From Bacteroidia bacterium (GTDB taxonomy: Bacteria > Bacteroidota > Bacteroidia > UKL13-3), in contig JAGVLJ010000074.1 in the NCBI GenBank assembly GCA_020049855.1, positions 1 through 39,837 on the forward strand: a stretch of 39,837 bases of DNA, in the 5' to 3' direction. Positions 36,813 through 39,837 of this stretch are shown piece after piece. Under the pieces are notes generated by a model. The model did not search any database, had not been told where the DNA came from, and saw only the letters and a program-made list of their open reading frames with translations. Positions within the stretch are counted from its first letter, which is position 1, and each line of letters starts with the position of its first letter. The position numbers and the translations under genes were made by a program.

Positions 36813-37982
36813 TTAATCCTTTAAGAGACTTCTTGAAATCACAAGCTTTTGAATTTCAGAAGTTCCCTCTCCAATAGTACAAAGTTTTGAATCCCGATAG
36901 AATTTTTCAACCGGAAAATCCTTGGTATATCCATACCCCCCAAAAATCTGAATAGCTTCGGTTGATGCCCATACAGCTGTTTCTGAACTATAGTATTTGG
37001 CCATAGCCGATTGTTTGGTAACCGGAAGTCCTTTGTTCTTTAAATCGGCTGCCTGCATGGTGAGGAGTTCGGCCGCTTCAATGCGTGTAGCCATATCGGC
37101 CAGTTTGAAAGCAATAGCCTGAAAACTTGCAATGGGCTGCCCAAATTGATAACGCTCTTTAGAGTATTTTACAGATGCTTCATAGGCCCCTTTAGCGATA
37201 CCCAACCCAAGAGATGCAATGGAAATTCTTCCACCATCAAGAACTTTCATTGCTTGCACAAAACCCTCTCCAACATTTCCTAAGATATTACTTTTATGAA
37301 CCCGGCAGTCTTCAAAAATGAGTTCTGCCGTTTCACTGGCTCTCATACCTAGTTTATTTTCCTTTTTGCCACCTTTAAATCCTGGAGTTCCACGTTCAAT
37401 TACAAATGCTGTTATACCTTTGGAATCTAATAATTCACCCGTTCGTACTAATACCACTGCCACATTACCCGAAATACCGTGGGTAATCCAGTTTTTAGTT
37501 CCGTTAATTACCCAAAAATCCCCTTCTTGTTTAGCAACACATTGCATACGCATAGCGTCTGAGCCAGTATTTGCTTCAGTTAATCCCCAAGCCCCAATCC
37601 ATTCGCCTGTAGCCAACTTAGGCAGCCATTTCTTTTTTTGTTCTTCATTGGCAAACTGCAAAATATGGCCGGTGCAAAGTGAATTATGAGCAGCCATTGA
37701 CAGCCCAACCGAACCGCAAACCTTTGCCAACTCAACTATTGCTGTTACGTATTCTGAATAGCCGAAACCTGCTCCTCCATATTGTTCAGGGACCAACACA
37801 CCAAGCAACCCGAGTTTCCCCATTTCGGTAAACATCTCGCGGGGAAAAATCTGGTTCTCATCCCACTCCATAATATTTGGGCGAATATGCTTTTCGGCAA
37901 AATCACGAACCATTCCGGCTATCATCTTTTGATTTTCGGTCTGTTCGAAATGTATTTGTGAAGTGGACTTTGAACTACTCAT
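36813..37982 (-). CDS. Acyl-CoA dehydrogenase
   Basis: FAD-dependent enzyme of fatty acid or branched-chain acyl-CoA oxidation, passing electrons to ETF. The N-terminal helical domain is followed by the first family signature GAWGLTEANTGSD (130-142), the beta domain with GTKNWITHG and the C-terminal helical domain with QIFGGYGYTKDFPVEKFYRD. E372 in CTIGEGTSEIQ occupies the catalytic glutamate place of short-chain and butyryl-CoA types. Length 389 is normal. The exact substrate is not decided by sequence. A possible -7 element TATTTTTG lies at 38006-37999. Confidence 0.92.
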   Translation of the reverse strand: MSSSKSTSQIHFEQTENQKMIAGMVRDFAEKHIRPNIMEWDENQIFPREMFTEMGKLGLLGVLVPEQYGGAGFGYSEYVTAIVELAKVCGSVGLSMAAHNSLCTGHILQFANEEQKKKWLPKLATGEWIGAWGLTEANTGSDAMRMQCVAKQEGDFWVINGTKNWITHGISGNVAVVLVRTGELLDSKGITAFVIERGTPGFKGGKKENKLGMRASETAELIFEDCRVHKSNILGNVGEGFVQAMKVLDGGRISIASLGLGIAKGAYEASVKYSKERYQFGQPIASFQAIAFKLADMATRIEAAELLTMQAADLKNKGLPVTKQSAMAKYYSSETAVWASTEAIQIFGGYGYTKDFPVEKFYRDSKLCTIGEGTSEIQKLVISRSLLKD

Positions 37983-37998
37983 ATACTAAATTAAACGA

Positions 37999-38028
37999 CA
38001 AAAATAAGAAATGCCCGTGTAAAGTCCA
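37999..38028 (-). promoter_or_regulatory. Candidate promoter of the acyl-CoA dehydrogenase gene
   Basis: TATTTTTG (38006-37999, minus strand) matches TAnnTTTG; the -33 place 19 bases upstream reads TGG instead of TTG. The leader would be about 10 bases. Confidence 0.35.
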
Positions 38029-38059
38029 CTACTGAACTAAAAGGCAATATTTGTAACAA

Positions 38060-39004
38060 TTATTCAAGGTCTATATATGGTCTAAGTTTAGAAATGGTAC
38101 TATCCGAAACCAAAACCACCTTCCTTAAATCGTCAACCGAACGATAGGAGCCGTGCTGCTCCCTGTAATTAATGATAGCGCGTGCGATATTAAACTTCCA
38201 GATATAAGGATGATTTTTCAACTGCTCAACGGTTGCTGAATTAATTTTTATTTTTTTAATGGCATCAGCTTTAATAAAAATTTGTGGCAATACTATTTTG
38301 AATAATGAATCTGTAAACCCCCAGACTTCCATTAATTGCTCCGGGTTGACAAATCCACCTAACTGGTTCCTGTATTTTAAAATGCGTTTGGCAAAGGATG
38401 GACCTATACCACTTAAATCAACCAACTGAACCGAATCTGCCGAGTTTATATCAAGAATAGATTTTGCTTGAGACTTATAACCTGAGGCAGGGTAATTAAA
38501 TTTTTTATTTTCTGATGCGGTGACTATGGCCGAATCTGGTAAGAGAACAAAGGCTTCGATTTTATCAAAAAAAAATTCATCTATGCTGTATAATTTAAGT
38601 AAGTCGGTCTTTTTTCTGAAACGTCCTCCAGCCCTTAAATAGTGTTGAATATTTTGAATCTGCCTTTTAGTAAACCCAAGTTTTTCCCCGTCTGCCTCAC
38701 TCAACTTGTTGGGGTCAAAAGGAAATAATTCGGTATGATCGGATGATTGGTGGGGGGCACTCCCAGTATCAGGTATTGCCTGTTGCACTGGCTCACGTTT
38801 GTGTATATCCTGATGTTTTTTTAGCTGAAGCATTTTTTCATCAGCTAACAGTAGCAGATCTCTCTGGGGTGAGACCCATAAAGGCATTGTGACATATACT
38901 ATTAAAGTTATTGCAAGAAGTACCAGTAGTAATAAAACTCCGCGCCTTTCACTCACAGAAAATGCGAAAAGTAATCGTAGCTGCCGTTTTAACTCCTTCC
39001 ACAT
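38060..39004 (-). CDS. Membrane-anchored helix-hairpin-helix (ComEA-like) protein
   Basis: A 314-residue protein with a cytoplasmic start (MWKELKRQLRLLFAF), one transmembrane helix at about 22-42 and a long outer part. Three helix-hairpin-helix modules are visible: about 93-142 (FDPNKLSEADGEKLGFTKRQ), 183-230 (LDINSADSVQLVDLSGIGPS) and 250-314 (KINSATVEQLKNHPYIWKF). The family binds DNA in competence proteins, but in Bacteroidota similar proteins occur widely and DNA uptake is not proved. No competence partners are in the window. The 129-base spacer to the next gene has a short imperfect hairpin near 39070-39115 without a T run. Confidence 0.8.
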   Translation of the reverse strand: MWKELKRQLRLLFAFSVSERRGVLLLLVLLAITLIVYVTMPLWVSPQRDLLLLADEKMLQLKKHQDIHKREPVQQAIPDTGSAPHQSSDHTELFPFDPNKLSEADGEKLGFTKRQIQNIQHYLRAGGRFRKKTDLLKLYSIDEFFFDKIEAFVLLPDSAIVTASENKKFNYPASGYKSQAKSILDINSADSVQLVDLSGIGPSFAKRILKYRNQLGGFVNPEQLMEVWGFTDSLFKIVLPQIFIKADAIKKIKINSATVEQLKNHPYIWKFNIARAIINYREQHGSYRSVDDLRKVVLVSDSTISKLRPYIDLE

Positions 39005-39133
39005 ATATTAAAAAAAGTTTACTTGTTATAATGTAGACGCGAAACCAATGAAACCTGAAACAGGCAATTTTTTGCATTCCTGTAATCGGAATAACTGCAA
39101 GGGAAAAAATTCATAGTAGACATATTTTTAGAT

Positions 39134-39837
39134 TTAGTGATGAACCTGTTTGAGTTGACTGTTTAACAGGAGCAGTCCCTCCTCAAAACTGTGAGGTTCA
39201 AAGTTCAGTTCCGCTTTGGCCTTATTTAAAATAAAGCCTGTAATTGGTGGTCGTTGCGCTCGTTGTTTTATATCCGAACTTTTAGATCTCTTAATGAGTG
39301 ATTTATCTAACTTCCAAAAATCGGCTACCCGCAATACAAGATCATAAACACTCATAAAATCTTTTCCGGAAATATGGAAAATACCAGTAGCACCCTTTTC
39401 GGCAATAAGCATGCACCCAACAGCCAAATCTTCAGCAAGAGTTGGAGTTCTGAATTGATCATCTACTACTGTAATACTTTTACCCCGCTCAAGAGCATCT
39501 TTAGCCCAAAGAACAATATTGCTTCTGCTCATTCCATTAACGACTCCATAAACTAAAACGGTGCGTACGATTGCCCACTTGCAGGTTGATTGCTGTACAA
39601 GACTTTCGCCTTGCAATTTTGAATGCCCGTAAAAACTCACTGGATCAGGCTTTTCCTCTTCAGATAGTGGGCCATGTGTTCCATTGAAAATAAAATCTGT
39701 TGACAGATGTATAAAATGAATCTTATGTTTTTCTGATGCTTGCAGCAGGTAATTTACAGCATCCACATTCATCTTTAAGCAGGTAACATGGTCATCTTCG
39801 CAGGCATCTACATTAGTCATGGCCGCTGCATGAATTA
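39134..39837 (-). CDS. RmlD-like dTDP-4-dehydrorhamnose reductase / NAD(P)-sugar reductase, 5' part outside the window
   Basis: The frame runs out of the window at its 5' end: codons before the first visible ATG (39820) read IHAAA, as in the conserved NAAAMTNVDACE block, so that ATG is internal and the Rossmann P-loop is missing here. Visible are HLSTDFIFNG and the catalytic YGHSK (Tyr and Lys of the extended short-chain dehydrogenase family), then FRTPTLAEDLA, typical of RmlD. The family reduces dTDP-4-keto-rhamnose in cell-surface polysaccharide synthesis, but no other rml genes are visible, so a related sugar reductase is possible. Confidence 0.82.
   Translation of the reverse strand, partial: IHAAAMTNVDACEDDHVTCLKMNVDAVNYLLQASEKHKIHFIHLSTDFIFNGTHGPLSEEEKPDPVSFYGHSKLQGESLVQQSTCKWAIVRTVLVYGVVNGMSRSNIVLWAKDALERGKSITVVDDQFRTPTLAEDLAVGCMLIAEKGATGIFHISGKDFMSVYDLVLRVADFWKLDKSLIKRSKSSDIKQRAQRPPITGFILNKAKAELNFEPHSFEEGLLLLNSQLKQVHH

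Noticed and set aside
39070-39115. Hairpin between the RmlD-like gene and the helix-hairpin-helix gene as a terminator
   Set aside because: The stem is imperfect and on the minus strand is followed by A, not T.

Overview
The window is a housekeeping segment of a Bacteroidota (Bacteroidetes) chromosome. The support is: promoters of the clade-specific form TTG-N19/20-TAnnTTTG, almost no Shine-Dalgarno sites, a DUF3467 gene downstream of rpoC, an rpsU-xerC-hpf cluster ahead of a tRNA-tuf cluster, and exported proteins of a Bacteroidota type. I cannot name the genus.

Layout. (1) 1-324 holds a decayed IS982-type transposase remnant and the terminator of the ribosomal operon. (2) 325-17246, minus strand: one compact 32-gene array in the order rpsL-rpsG-fusA-rpsJ-rplC-D-W-B-rpsS-rplV-rpsC-rplP-rpmC-rpsQ-rplN-X-E-rpsN-rpsH-rplF-R-rpsE-rpmD-rplO-secY-infA-rpmJ-rpsM-K-D-rpoA-rplQ. 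This is the str, S10, spc and alpha operons joined end to end, led by a near-perfect promoter at 17283-17313. (3) 17360-22091 is an accessory island: a divergently transcribed exported Ycf48-like protein, a broken MFS transporter, an exported carboxypeptidase-regulatory-like protein, a ChrA-type chromate transporter, a lipoprotein and a DUF3467 protein. (4) 22092-33276, minus strand: secE-nusG-rplK-rplA-rplJ-rplL-rpoB-rpoC, closed by an 18-bp perfect hairpin. (5) 33291-35149, minus strand: tRNA-Thr(TGT)-Tyr-Gly-Thr(GGT)-tuf-tRNA-Trp, the same order as E. coli thrU-tyrU-glyT-thrT-tufB. (6) 35269-39837, minus strand: rpsU-xerC-hpf, an acyl-CoA dehydrogenase, a membrane-anchored helix-hairpin-helix protein and a 5'-truncated RmlD-like reductase.

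How it works together: nearly all genes serve transcription and translation (ribosomal proteins, RNA polymerase alpha/beta/beta', EF-G, EF-Tu, IF-1, NusG, tRNAs) or protein export (SecY, SecE). Hpf and bS21 tune ribosome state. The long minus-strand runs look like two or three large co-transcribed growth-rate-regulated units.

I see no CRISPR array, prophage, defence island or clearly new multi-gene system. The most interesting items are small: two decayed genes, strong hairpins at tuf/tRNA-Trp and rplL/rpoB, the missing L10 leader, the missing map gene, two isolated Shine-Dalgarno sites in a clade that mostly lacks them, and a cysteine cluster in the Ycf48-like protein.
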